Shown here one piece after another: positions 14,552-21,567 of a DNA stretch of 23,172 nucleotides. Made by a program: the position numbers and the translations under genes. How positions within the stretch are numbered: the first letter of the stretch is position 1; every line of letters starts with the position of its first letter. The notes below the pieces were generated by a model that made no database searches, was not told the DNA's origin, and saw nothing but the letters and a program-made list of their open reading frames with translations. Where the stretch lies: positions 1 through 23,172 of the forward strand of contig URKQ01000045.1 in assembly GCA_900548455.1 (NCBI GenBank), written 5' to 3'. The stretch comes from an uncultured Clostridium sp. (lineage in GTDB: Bacteria; Bacillota; Clostridia; Clostridiales; Clostridiaceae).

Positions 14552-14554
14552 TAA

Positions 14555-15676
14555 CTATATGAATTTTCCCTTAAAAATTATGTGTTTTATCTGTAATTTC
14601 TCATCAAGTAAAAGTATGTTTGCATATTTTCCTTCGTCTATACTTCCATATTTATCATATACCCCTATAACTTTTGCTGGATTTTCAGTTACACAAGGAA
14701 TCACATTTTCAAAGGGAATTTTGCATTCATTTACTGCATATTTCATACAATCCATTAAATTTGAAACTGACCCTGCTATAGTATTATCTTTAAGCAATGT
14801 GGCTTTTTTACCTTCAACTTTTACCTCTTGTCCTCCTAAAGTGTAAACTCCATCTTTCAATCCTGTTGCCATCATGCTGTCACTAATTAAAACAATTCTA
14901 TCATTTCCAAACATTTTAAATGTATTTCTGATAACAGAAGGATGAATATGAATCCCATCACAAATGAGTTCAACCATACAATCTTTATCATCACAGGCTG
15001 CACCTATAATCCCAGGCTCCCTATGGGAATATGATGTCATAGCATTATATAAGTGGGTCACATGTTTTGCGCCCATTTTTATGGCTTCCATAGCTTCATT
15101 ACAATTTGCCTTGCTATGTCCTAATGAAATAGTAACTTCAGATTTTAAAGTATTAATAAATTCTAAAGCTCCTCTTTCTTCTGGTGCAATAGTTACTAAT
15201 TTATATTTTCCATTTGCACTTCTCTGTAACTCTTCAAATAACTTTATATCAGGACACTCTATATATTTAGAGTCTTGTGCACCTTTCTTTTCTTTTGATA
15301 TAAAAGGTCCCTCCATATTTACACCTAAAAGTTCTGCTCCCTCATCACATTTGTAATTTCCTACTGACTTGCTTATTTTAAAAAGCTCTTCCATTGGTAG
15401 AGTCATTGTAGCTGGAACTATACCCGTTATTCCATTCTTCAATTCATATATTGCCATATTTTTTATAGAATCGTATGAACCATCACATAAATCATATCCA
15501 TTACACCCATGAAAGTGTACGTCTATAAGTCCCGGTATAGCGTAACAGCCATTTCCATCTATGATGTCACAATCATCCTCCTCTTTCATGGAAACAATGT
15601 ATTCATCCTTTATGTGTATGTCTTCCTTATAAAACAGATTATCACTTTTATATACCTTAGCATTTTTTATAATCAT
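14555..15676 (-). CDS. nagA: N-acetylglucosamine-6-phosphate deacetylase
   Basis: NagA hydrolyses N-acetylglucosamine 6-phosphate to glucosamine 6-phosphate and acetate. The 373-residue protein is a metal-dependent amidohydrolase. Its metal and catalytic motifs are visible in order: HFHGCNGYD, NMEGPF, SLGHSKANC, THLYNAM and the catalytic Asp in LISDSMMATG. The start at ATG 15676 is favoured because AGGTG lies six bases upstream; an in-frame GTG at 15685 would add three residues. The gene follows nagB, and a palindromic repeat fills most of the 86-bp spacer, reaching to within about 20 bp of the start codon. The product feeds directly into NagB. Confidence 0.93.
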   Translation of the reverse strand: MIIKNAKVYKSDNLFYKEDIHIKDEYIVSMKEEDDCDIIDGNGCYAIPGLIDVHFHGCNGYDLCDGSYDSIKNMAIYELKNGITGIVPATMTLPMEELFKISKSVGNYKCDEGAELLGVNMEGPFISKEKKGAQDSKYIECPDIKLFEELQRSANGKYKLVTIAPEERGALEFINTLKSEVTISLGHSKANCNEAMEAIKMGAKHVTHLYNAMTSYSHREPGIIGAACDDKDCMVELICDGIHIHPSVIRNTFKMFGNDRIVLISDSMMATGLKDGVYTLGGQEVKVEGKKATLLKDNTIAGSVSNLMDCMKYAVNECKIPFENVIPCVTENPAKVIGVYDKYGSIDEGKYANILLLDEKLQIKHIIFKGKFI

Positions 15677-15696
15677 TTTGAACACCTATCAACTAT

Positions 15697-15755
15697 ATTA
15701 CAATATTCGGCTCTTTCAAAAGGAACCCTATGGTTCCCTCTTTAGGAAAAGCCGT
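15697..15755 (-). repeat. Palindromic repeat, copy B, inside the nagB-nagA spacer
   Basis: Read on the minus strand it starts ACGGC-TTTTCCTAA like copy C and then jumps to the AGAGGGAACC hairpin shared with copy A, so it is an internally shortened version. The outer arms CGGCTTTTCC and GAAAGAGCCG pair at nine of ten positions and enclose the GGAACC/GGTTCC stem. The part 15697-15738 matches copy A 52-93 at 40 of 42 bases. Lying within the nagBA message, it may affect transcript stability or the amount of nagA product. Confidence 0.75.
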
Positions 15756-15762
15756 AAACCTA

Positions 15763-16488
15763 TTATATTTTTGATAATGCTAATTCATCACCTACAATAA
15801 CTAAATCATCATGTAATTGAAGAATAGATGCAGGTATCTTAGGCGTTATAGGACCATAAAAGGCCTTCTTCACTATGTCCGCCTTATCAATTCCACTTAC
15901 TACTAATAAAATCTTTTTAGCGTGCATAATAGTTTTAATTCCAACGGTATAAGCTTGCCTTGGAATGTCTTCATCACATTTAAAAAATCTACTATTAGCT
16001 CTTATTGTACTTTGGCTTAGGTTAACACAATGAGTATCCTTTTCAAATATTTCTTTTGGCTCATTAAATCCTATATGTCCATTGTGACCTAAACCTAATA
16101 ACTGTAAATCCACACCACCAATAGAATGAATAATTTTATCATACCTATTGCACTCTTTTATCTCATCTTTCTCCATTCCATTAGGAATATTAATATTTTC
16201 ATTTTTTATATTTACATGTTTAAACAAATTATTTTGCATAAAGCAATAATAACTTTGAGAATTACTTTTTTCTATACCTTTATATTCATCTAAGTTTATA
16301 GAGGTAACCTCACTAAAATCCAAATCATTTTTACTATACCATTCTACTAATTGATTATATATGCCTATTGGAGTGGAACCTGTGGCTAAGCCTAATACAG
16401 AATTAGGTTTTAAGATAACTTGTGCAGATATTATGTTGGCCGCCTTTCTACACATTTCCTCATAGTTTTTCATCTTATATATCCTCAT
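15763..16488 (-). CDS. nagB: Glucosamine-6-phosphate deaminase
   Basis: NagB converts glucosamine 6-phosphate to fructose 6-phosphate and ammonia, the entry of amino sugars into glycolysis. The 241-residue length is typical of the short Gram-positive form. Motifs are GLATGSTPIG (33-42, phosphate binding), the catalytic Asp67 in NLDEYKG, and LGHNGHIGFNEP with His138 and Glu143. The E. coli Asp141 position is Asn136 here. AGGAGG lies eight bases before the ATG. The upstream TRAP operon ends in a strong terminator, so nagBA needs its own promoter in the 68 bp before it. I see only a weak -10-like TAAAAT there. Confidence 0.93.
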   Translation of the reverse strand: MRIYKMKNYEEMCRKAANIISAQVILKPNSVLGLATGSTPIGIYNQLVEWYSKNDLDFSEVTSINLDEYKGIEKSNSQSYYCFMQNNLFKHVNIKNENINIPNGMEKDEIKECNRYDKIIHSIGGVDLQLLGLGHNGHIGFNEPKEIFEKDTHCVNLSQSTIRANSRFFKCDEDIPRQAYTVGIKTIMHAKKILLVVSGIDKADIVKKAFYGPITPKIPASILQLHDDLVIVGDELALSKI

Positions 16489-16556
16489 AAATATGCCCTC
16501 CTATATATCTTAACTATATTTTATCAGAAAATAATAGATTTTATAATTTTCTACAT

Positions 16557-16590
16557 AAAAAAAGCCTGCCCACATTGGGCAGACTTTTTT
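16557..16590 (-). terminator. Terminator of the dehydrogenase-TRAP operon
   Basis: On the minus strand GTCTGCCC and GGGCAGGC pair over eight bases (one wobble) around a five-base loop, followed by seven T residues. The hairpin begins at the stop codon of the large TRAP permease gene. Confidence 0.92.
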
Positions 16591-17875
16591 AATAGAATAT
16601 TCCTAATAATCCTGTTGAGAAGAAAGGAACATATGTTAATAACAATAAGTTTAGTAGTAGAAGCAAATAGAACGGCCATGCTTCTTTAATAAATTCTTTC
16701 GTTTTACATTTAGTAATTCCACATGTTACAAACATTAAGGTTCCCATTGGAGGTGAAATAGCTCCAATAGCATTATTGAATATGTAAATCATGGCAAATT
16801 GAATTTCATTAATTCCATATGCAGCCGCTACTGGTGCTAATAATGGAACTAATACTATCATAGATGCATTTCCTTCAATAAACATACCAACTATTAATAA
16901 GAATATGTTTACAATAATTAAGAATACATATTTATTACTTATTACACTTACCATCCAAGCTGTTAACTGCTGAGGAATTCTTTCTTTTGTTAATATCCAT
17001 GAAAACACACTAGCCGCAGCAACTATAAGCATTATTGATGCAGTTGTAGTAACTGTTTCCTTTAAACCAGTGGCAATATCTCTAGCTTTCATCTCTTTAT
17101 AGAATAATCCTAAAACTAAAGCATAAATGATTGCAATAGATCCTGCTTCTGTTGCAGTAAAGATTCCCAAACGAATTCCACCTATAATTATTATCGGTAA
17201 GCAAAGTGGTAAAATTGCAGGTTTTAATACCTTACCAAATTCTTTACCTGTAATTTTTTCATTACGAATAGGTACATAACCTCTCTTTTTAGAGATTATA
17301 CTTACTAGTAACATCATACTTCCACAAAGTAATGCTCCTACACCAATACCTGAAATAAATAACTTACCTATAGAAACGTTAGCGATACATCCATAAAGAA
17401 TCATTGCTATTCCTGGTGGTATTAATGGTGTAATCATTGAAGAGCAAGCTGTAACAACTGTTGAAAAAGACTTTGAAAAACCCTTCTTCTCCATTTCAGG
17501 AACAAGCATTTTAGATTGCATTGCAGCATCTGCTATATTAGAGCCTGAAAGTCCACCCATCAATGTAGATAGCAATACGTTAACTTGAGCTAATCCACCA
17601 GACATTCTTCCTGTTACTACTTCACAAAAATCCATAATTCTTTTAGTAACACCGGTATAGTTCATGAATATACCAGCACATACAAAGAAAGGAATGGCAA
17701 GTAATGAAATACTTTCAGTACCTGTTATTGCTTGTTGAGCGTATACAATTGGGTTAACCCCTGGATTCAATATAAAATATACTGCTGAACCACCTAATAC
17801 AGATATGTATACCGGTACTTTAAGAAACAGCAATACTAGCATAACAACAGCTGCCAATAAAACAATAGAATTCAT
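16589..17875 (-). CDS. dctM: TRAP transporter large permease, DctM family
   Basis: This 428-residue membrane protein has about twelve hydrophobic segments and the hallmarks of the DctM subunit: LFLKVPVYISVLGGSAVYF at the N-terminus, LAIPFFVCAGIFM at about 58-70, GGLSGSNIADAAMQSKMLVPEM (about 108-129) and the mirror repeat AIGAISPPMGTLMFV in the second half. It forms the ion-coupled channel through which the substrate delivered by DctP enters. The start codon overlaps the dctQ stop as TAATG, with AAGGAGG inside the end of dctQ, indicating translational coupling. It is the last gene of the operon and ends at a strong terminator. Substrate is not readable from this subunit. Confidence 0.92.
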   Translation of the reverse strand: MNSIVLLAAVVMLVLLFLKVPVYISVLGGSAVYFILNPGVNPIVYAQQAITGTESISLLAIPFFVCAGIFMNYTGVTKRIMDFCEVVTGRMSGGLAQVNVLLSTLMGGLSGSNIADAAMQSKMLVPEMEKKGFSKSFSTVVTACSSMITPLIPPGIAMILYGCIANVSIGKLFISGIGVGALLCGSMMLLVSIISKKRGYVPIRNEKITGKEFGKVLKPAILPLCLPIIIIGGIRLGIFTATEAGSIAIIYALVLGLFYKEMKARDIATGLKETVTTTASIMLIVAAASVFSWILTKERIPQQLTAWMVSVISNKYVFLIIVNIFLLIVGMFIEGNASMIVLVPLLAPVAAAYGINEIQFAMIYIFNNAIGAISPPMGTLMFVTCGITKCKTKEFIKEAWPFYLLLLLNLLLLTYVPFFSTGLLGIFY

Positions 17876-18366
17876 TAGTTTACCTCCTTCTCAGTTTTTC
17901 TTTTTGTGTATTTTGAAGTAAAATAGCTGATTATCATTAATATGTAAGACACAGGAGCTATTCCATATATTAGAGTATATGGTATCTTTATCATACTTGT
18001 ACTTCTACCACTTGCTACAAATAGTTTAATAAATCCTATACTCTGCATAAATAAATATCCTATTACAAATAAAATTACAATATCTACGAAAATTTCAATT
18101 ACTTTTTGAATCTTCTTAGGAAATAATTCTACTACCATTTCTATTGCTACATGATTTCCTGTACGAAACGCAGCTCCACCAGCAGCAAAAACAATCCAAA
18201 CCATACAAAATAATTGAACTTCTTCAAGCCATGTATAAGGTTGTCCTAAAATGTATCTCATAAATACACCAGAAGAAGTCAGTACGATAAGAATAACAAG
18301 AGCAATTGCGGCGATGGCAATATCTAAATTGCCAATCACCTTCAAAATTTTATTTTTATTTTTCAA
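17875..18366 (-). CDS. dctQ: TRAP transporter small permease, DctQ family
   Basis: This protein of about 163 residues has four membrane helices. The TWLEEVQLFCMVWIVFAAGG stretch with conserved W-x-E-E and the following GAAFRTGNHVAIEM are diagnostic of DctQ subunits. It packs against DctM and is needed for uptake. The start is uncertain: GAGGTG sits six bases before a TTG at 18366, which I prefer, while a GTG at 18375 overlaps that ribosome site and has none of its own. It lies 24 bp after dctP and overlaps dctM by one base. Confidence 0.88.
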   Translation of the reverse strand: MKNKNKILKVIGNLDIAIAAIALVILIVLTSSGVFMRYILGQPYTWLEEVQLFCMVWIVFAAGGAAFRTGNHVAIEMVVELFPKKIQKVIEIFVDIVILFVIGYLFMQSIGFIKLFVASGRSTSMIKIPYTLIYGIAPVSYILMIISYFTSKYTKRKTEKEVN

Positions 18367-18390
18367 GAGAATCACCTCGTGTTCTATAAA

Positions 18391-19431
18391 CTATTTTGCA
18401 CCCATAGCTTTTCTTACTGTTTCATATAAACCATCAGACCACCCAAAAGTAGCTCCTTTTTCATAGAAAGGTGCAGCTGCTTTTTTAAATGCTTCTAAAG
18501 TTTCTGGAGTTAATTCAGTTACAGTAACGCCTTCATCCTTCATTTTTTGTAAATAATCTTCCTCAGATGCTTCTTGTAACTCGTTGTTATAAAGTCCTGC
18601 TTCTTTACCTGTAGATACTAAAAGTTCTTGTTGCTCAGCTGTTAATGTATTAAAGAAGTCTGCACTACATACCCAAGTTGTAAAGTTCTTAACATGTCCA
18701 TCTAATATTAAGTTTTTTGCAACTTCATGAAGTTTTCTTCCATATAATGTAGCTAATGGATTCTCAGCTCCGTTGATTGTACCTGTTTGTAATGCTTGAT
18801 AAACCTCTCCTAAGTCCATACCTGTTGATGTTGCACCCAAAGTATCGAATCCTACAGATTGAATTTGATTTCCTGGAACACGGATTTTTAATCCTTTTAA
18901 ATCTTCTGGTTTTTCAACAAGTTTTGTAGTTAATGTATGTCTTTCACCATACTTCCAGTTTGATGTTACAATTTTCAATCCTTTTTCTTCTAATTTCTTG
19001 CTTTGCTCTGCATACCAATCACTTTCAGTTAAAGTCCAACACTGCTCCCAAGTATCAAATAAGAACGGTCCAAAAACTATACCAAAGTCAGGCACACCGT
19101 AATCTGCATAGAATGCTCCATCTGCAAGAGTAACAACCGGTTCTCCAAGTAACATAGAGTCTATTAATTCACTTTTAGCTCCTAATTGACTATCAGGATA
19201 TAATTCAATTTTAAGGCTTCCATCGCCTTTTTCTTCAACTAATTGTTGCCATTTTTCTAATGCTTGTCCAATAGGTTCGCTAATAGAGTTTTCAAAACCA
19301 ATTTGAACTACTTTAGTGTCTCCAGACGCTTTTCCTGCATCTGAATTAGAATTACTTTTCCCACAACCAACTAGTGCTGTAACTGCAATTGATGCTGCCA
19401 TAACCATAGATAATAATTTTTTAACTTTCAT
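18391..19431 (-). CDS. dctP: TRAP transporter substrate-binding lipoprotein, DctP family
   Basis: This is a 346-residue extracytoplasmic receptor. Residues 1-22 form a lipoprotein signal with lipobox ALVGC, so Cys23 is acylated and anchors it to the membrane. The mature part shows the DctP fold: KVVQIGFENSISEPIGQAL, the SQLGAKSELIDSM stretch, and the conserved LKGLKIRVPGNQ whose Arg binds the carboxylate of the ligand. That Arg points to an organic or sugar acid. The operon with a sugar-acid dehydrogenase and the uxaB-like gene nearby suggest a hexonate or hexuronate. The ATG at 19431 is preceded by AAAGGGG; a GTG at 19449 would add six residues before the signal. Confidence 0.92.
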   Translation of the reverse strand: MKVKKLLSMVMAASIAVTALVGCGKSNSNSDAGKASGDTKVVQIGFENSISEPIGQALEKWQQLVEEKGDGSLKIELYPDSQLGAKSELIDSMLLGEPVVTLADGAFYADYGVPDFGIVFGPFLFDTWEQCWTLTESDWYAEQSKKLEEKGLKIVTSNWKYGERHTLTTKLVEKPEDLKGLKIRVPGNQIQSVGFDTLGATSTGMDLGEVYQALQTGTINGAENPLATLYGRKLHEVAKNLILDGHVKNFTTWVCSADFFNTLTAEQQELLVSTGKEAGLYNNELQEASEEDYLQKMKDEGVTVTELTPETLEAFKKAAAPFYEKGATFGWSDGLYETVRKAMGAK

Positions 19432-19473
19432 AAACTTACCCCTTTTCACATTATATTCTTTTATGATTTTTTA

Positions 19474-20493
19474 TTAAAATTTTAGTAAAACCTTTAACAT
19501 AGAAGCTGCATTTTGATCAAACTCTTCAAATGCTTTTGGTGCATCTTCAAAATCATATACATTAGTAACTATTTTATCTAAATCCACTTTTCCACTCTTT
19601 ACAATTTCAATTAATTCTAAGAAGTCCTTTTTTAATGCATTTCTTGATCCAAAAATATTTAATTCCTTCTTTTGAATCATTGTAAAGTTAAAGTCTAAAT
19701 TCTTTTTACCTACTCCAATTAAAACTACTCTTCCACCAAAGGTTGCTGCATCAATACAATTTTGGAATGTAGATGGCAATCCTACTGCTTCAATTGTCAC
19801 ATCGAATCCATTTCCATTAGTTATATCTGAAACTTGAGATTCGAAATTTTCTGGGCTATCATTTAATATTATTCCATCTAAATCAAACTCTTTATATGCA
19901 TAATCTAACTTTTGCTTTGCTATATCACTTATGTAAACAGTAGCTCCTAATGCTTTAGCAGCAACTGCAGCTAATACTCCAATAGTTCCTGCTCCAAGAA
20001 CTAAAACTTTATCACCTTTTTTTACATTTGCTCTTGAAACTCCGTGGTAGCTAATACAAAATGGTTCTATTAAAGCTAATGTTTTTGCACTTAATCCACC
20101 ACCATCATAAATTCTTTCTATTGGCATTGTAATATACTCTGAAAAAGCACCTTCTCTTTGTACTCCCATAGTTTGATTTGTAGTACAACAATTTACAAGA
20201 CCTCTTTCACAGGAATAACAAGTTGTACAATTAAAATATGGATTACATGTTACTATCATTCCAGGTTTTAAACCTTTATCGTTTTCACCTATCTCAATTA
20301 TTTCTGCTGAAAACTCATGTCCTGGAGTTCTTGGATAAGAAACATATGCAAATGTTCCTCTATATGTACCTAAGTCACTTCCACAAATTCCGCCATAAAG
20401 CACTTTAAGTAATGCTTGTCCTTTTTGAGGTGTAGGTTTCTCAGCTTCTCTTATTTGAACCTCACCTGGTTTATTGATTAAAATTGATTTCAT
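19474..20493 (-). CDS. Zinc-dependent alcohol dehydrogenase, probable hexonate 5-dehydrogenase
   Basis: This 339-residue medium-chain dehydrogenase has Cys37, His59, Glu60 and Glu143 placed for catalytic zinc, Cys89, 92, 95 and 103 for structural zinc, and the NAD site GAGTIG at 167-172. Similar enzymes oxidise C5 of L-galactonate (E. coli LgoD) or L-gulonate to D-tagaturonate or D-fructuronate; sorbitol or threonine dehydrogenase activity is the alternative. Context favours a sugar acid: it heads the TRAP operon, lies divergent to a GntR/FCD regulator, and uxaB follows. The start at 20493 is fixed by AGGAGG eight bases upstream. A frame running on to 20550 has no ribosome site and would enter the operator. 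Confidence 0.88.
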   Translation of the reverse strand: MKSILINKPGEVQIREAEKPTPQKGQALLKVLYGGICGSDLGTYRGTFAYVSYPRTPGHEFSAEIIEIGENDKGLKPGMIVTCNPYFNCTTCYSCERGLVNCCTTNQTMGVQREGAFSEYITMPIERIYDGGGLSAKTLALIEPFCISYHGVSRANVKKGDKVLVLGAGTIGVLAAVAAKALGATVYISDIAKQKLDYAYKEFDLDGIILNDSPENFESQVSDITNGNGFDVTIEAVGLPSTFQNCIDAATFGGRVVLIGVGKKNLDFNFTMIQKKELNIFGSRNALKKDFLELIEIVKSGKVDLDKIVTNVYDFEDAPKAFEEFDQNAASMLKVLLKF

Positions 20494-20540
20494 AGTAACC
20501 AACCTCCTGTAATACTTTACATCATTCGTTGTATTTATTG

Positions 20541-20550
20541 TTGTATACAA
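20541..20550. promoter_or_regulatory. Operator palindrome 1, TTGTATACAA
   Basis: A perfect 10-bp palindrome lying at the -10 element and start point of the dehydrogenase-TRAP promoter. The same palindrome occurs upstream of the uxaB-like gene. It is the probable binding site of the GntR-family regulator encoded next to it, placed to repress. Confidence 0.7.
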
Positions 20551-20578
20551 TATAGCATGGCAATGTAAATGTTGTCAA
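20549..20578 (-). promoter_or_regulatory. Promoter of the dehydrogenase-TRAP operon
   Basis: Minus-strand -35 TTGACA (20573-20578) is a perfect match and -10 TATATT (20549-20554) is 18 bases away. The operator overlaps the -10. The start point would fall near 20542, giving a leader of about 50 bases. Confidence 0.8.
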
Positions 20579-20672
20579 CAAATTAATTAAAATTTTCATA
20601 CAAATATCAATTGATATATTTTTCACTAATATTTTTTATATGTTATCTCATTTATTAACATAGTATACTTAT

Positions 20673-20701
20673 TTGACTAAATTTCTTGTCAATGATATTA
20701 T
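20673..20701 (+). promoter_or_regulatory. Promoter of the GntR-family gene
   Basis: TTGACT (20673-20678) and TATTAT (20696-20701) are 17 bases apart, a good sigma-A promoter just before the regulator gene. No TTGTATACAA copy overlaps it, so strong autorepression through that site is not expected. Confidence 0.75.
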
Positions 20702-20736
20702 AACTTTATTAATTAACAAATATGAAAGGAGAAAAA

Positions 20737-21402
20737 ATGGCAAAATTAAGTTTAAAACAACAAGCCTACTCTTCAATTAAAAGCAAAATTTTATCTTGTG
20801 AATATAGTCCAAATTCTTTCTTGAACGAAGATTTACTTTGTGAAGAGCTTCAAGTTAGTAGAACTCCAATTAGAGATGCTCTAAGTCGTTTGGAACAAGA
20901 AAACTTAATTAAGATAATGCCTAAAAAGGGATTCTTTGTAGCTCCTTTATCTATCGGAGAAATTAACATGACCTTTGAAGCCAGACTGCTTATTGAGCCA
21001 TATATAGTACTAAACTACTGTGGTCACATGACTTCTGAAAATTTAGAATTCATGTATAAAAACATTCTACTATCTAGGGATAGTATTACAAAACAAGATT
21101 ATAAAAAGGTCTTTGATTTGGATGATGATTTTCATAGAGTTATATTAAATCAGTGTAACAATAAGTATATCCTTCAAACATATGATAATATTCATAATCA
21201 AAATTGTAGACTAAGGATATTAAGTGGAATTCATGATGATAATAGATTAAAATCTTCCATTGATGAACATGCAAAAATTCTAGAAAATTTAGCTAAAAGG
21301 AACTTGATTGATGCTGCAAAAGCTTTAGAAGAACATTTACTAAACTCTAAAAACTCATCTTTTGAAGCTTTCATGGAAAAAAATTCATCAATTAATTTAT
21401 AA
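20737..21402 (+). CDS. GntR-family (FCD subfamily) transcriptional regulator
   Basis: This 221-residue regulator has an N-terminal GntR winged helix (about 1-70; LLCEELQVSRTPIRDALSRL is the recognition region) and a helical FCD domain (about 75-210) with the acidic and His residues that hold a metal in this family: DLDDDFH, DEHAKIL and EEHLL. FCD regulators such as UxuR, ExuR and LgoR respond to sugar acids. The ATG at 20737 follows AAAGGAG; the ATG at 20722 lies upstream of that site and would put it inside the coding region. It is divergent from the dehydrogenase-TRAP operon and upstream of uxaB. Both flanking transcription units carry TTGTATACAA near their promoters, so it likely represses both until the sugar acid or its product binds. 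Confidence 0.88.
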   Translation: MAKLSLKQQAYSSIKSKILSCEYSPNSFLNEDLLCEELQVSRTPIRDALSRLEQENLIKIMPKKGFFVAPLSIGEINMTFEARLLIEPYIVLNYCGHMTSENLEFMYKNILLSRDSITKQDYKKVFDLDDDFHRVILNQCNNKYILQTYDNIHNQNCRLRILSGIHDDNRLKSSIDEHAKILENLAKRNLIDAAKALEEHLLNSKNSSFEAFMEKNSSINL

Positions 21403-21430
21403 TATTTTTCCTTTATTATTCAAACATTTG

Positions 21431-21462
21431 CTATTTGTTTTTTTACAAATAGTATATTTTTT
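21431..21462 (+). terminator. Possible weak terminator after the GntR-family gene
   Basis: CTATTTGT (21431-21438) and ACAAATAG (21445-21452) pair perfectly around six T residues, followed by TATATTTTTT. The stem is AT-rich with only two G-C pairs, so termination may be partial. Confidence 0.4.
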
Positions 21463-21467
21463 AAATT

Positions 21468-21502
21468 TTGTTGTATACAACAACGTATACATTTGGTAAT
21501 AT
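21468..21502 (+). promoter_or_regulatory. uxaB promoter with operator palindrome 2
   Basis: TTGTTGTATACAACAA (21468-21483) is a perfect 16-bp palindrome containing the same TTGTATACAA core as the divergent operon. It overlaps the -35 region of an extended -10 promoter, TGGTAATAT (TG at 21494-21495, TAATAT at 21497-21502). A bound GntR-type dimer would block polymerase. Confidence 0.7.
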
Positions 21503-21514
21503 AAAAGTAAGATA

Positions 21515-21537
21515 GCTCTGTAAATGCATACGGAGCC
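21515..21537 (+). repeat. Small conserved hairpin, copy 2, in the uxaB leader
   Basis: GCTCTGTA and TACGGAGC pair over eight bases (one wobble) around the loop AATGCA. Bases 21518-21537 repeat 110-129 with a single change. It would form in the 5' leader of the uxaB message, about 20 bases before the ribosome binding site CGGAGG. Confidence 0.5.
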
Positions 21538-21567
21538 AATAAGATTAACATTTTCGGAGGTAATATT

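Noticed and set aside
14555..18375. nagBA and TRAP genes as one sialic acid operon
   Set aside because: A strong terminator at 16557-16590 separates them and no NanA, NanE or NanK gene is present. The TRAP genes group with the dehydrogenase instead.
20494..20550. Longer dehydrogenase start at 20550
   Set aside because: The first 19 residues have no ribosome binding site, would begin in the operator palindrome at the transcription start point, and are absent from the family pattern. AGGAGG clearly serves the ATG at 20493.
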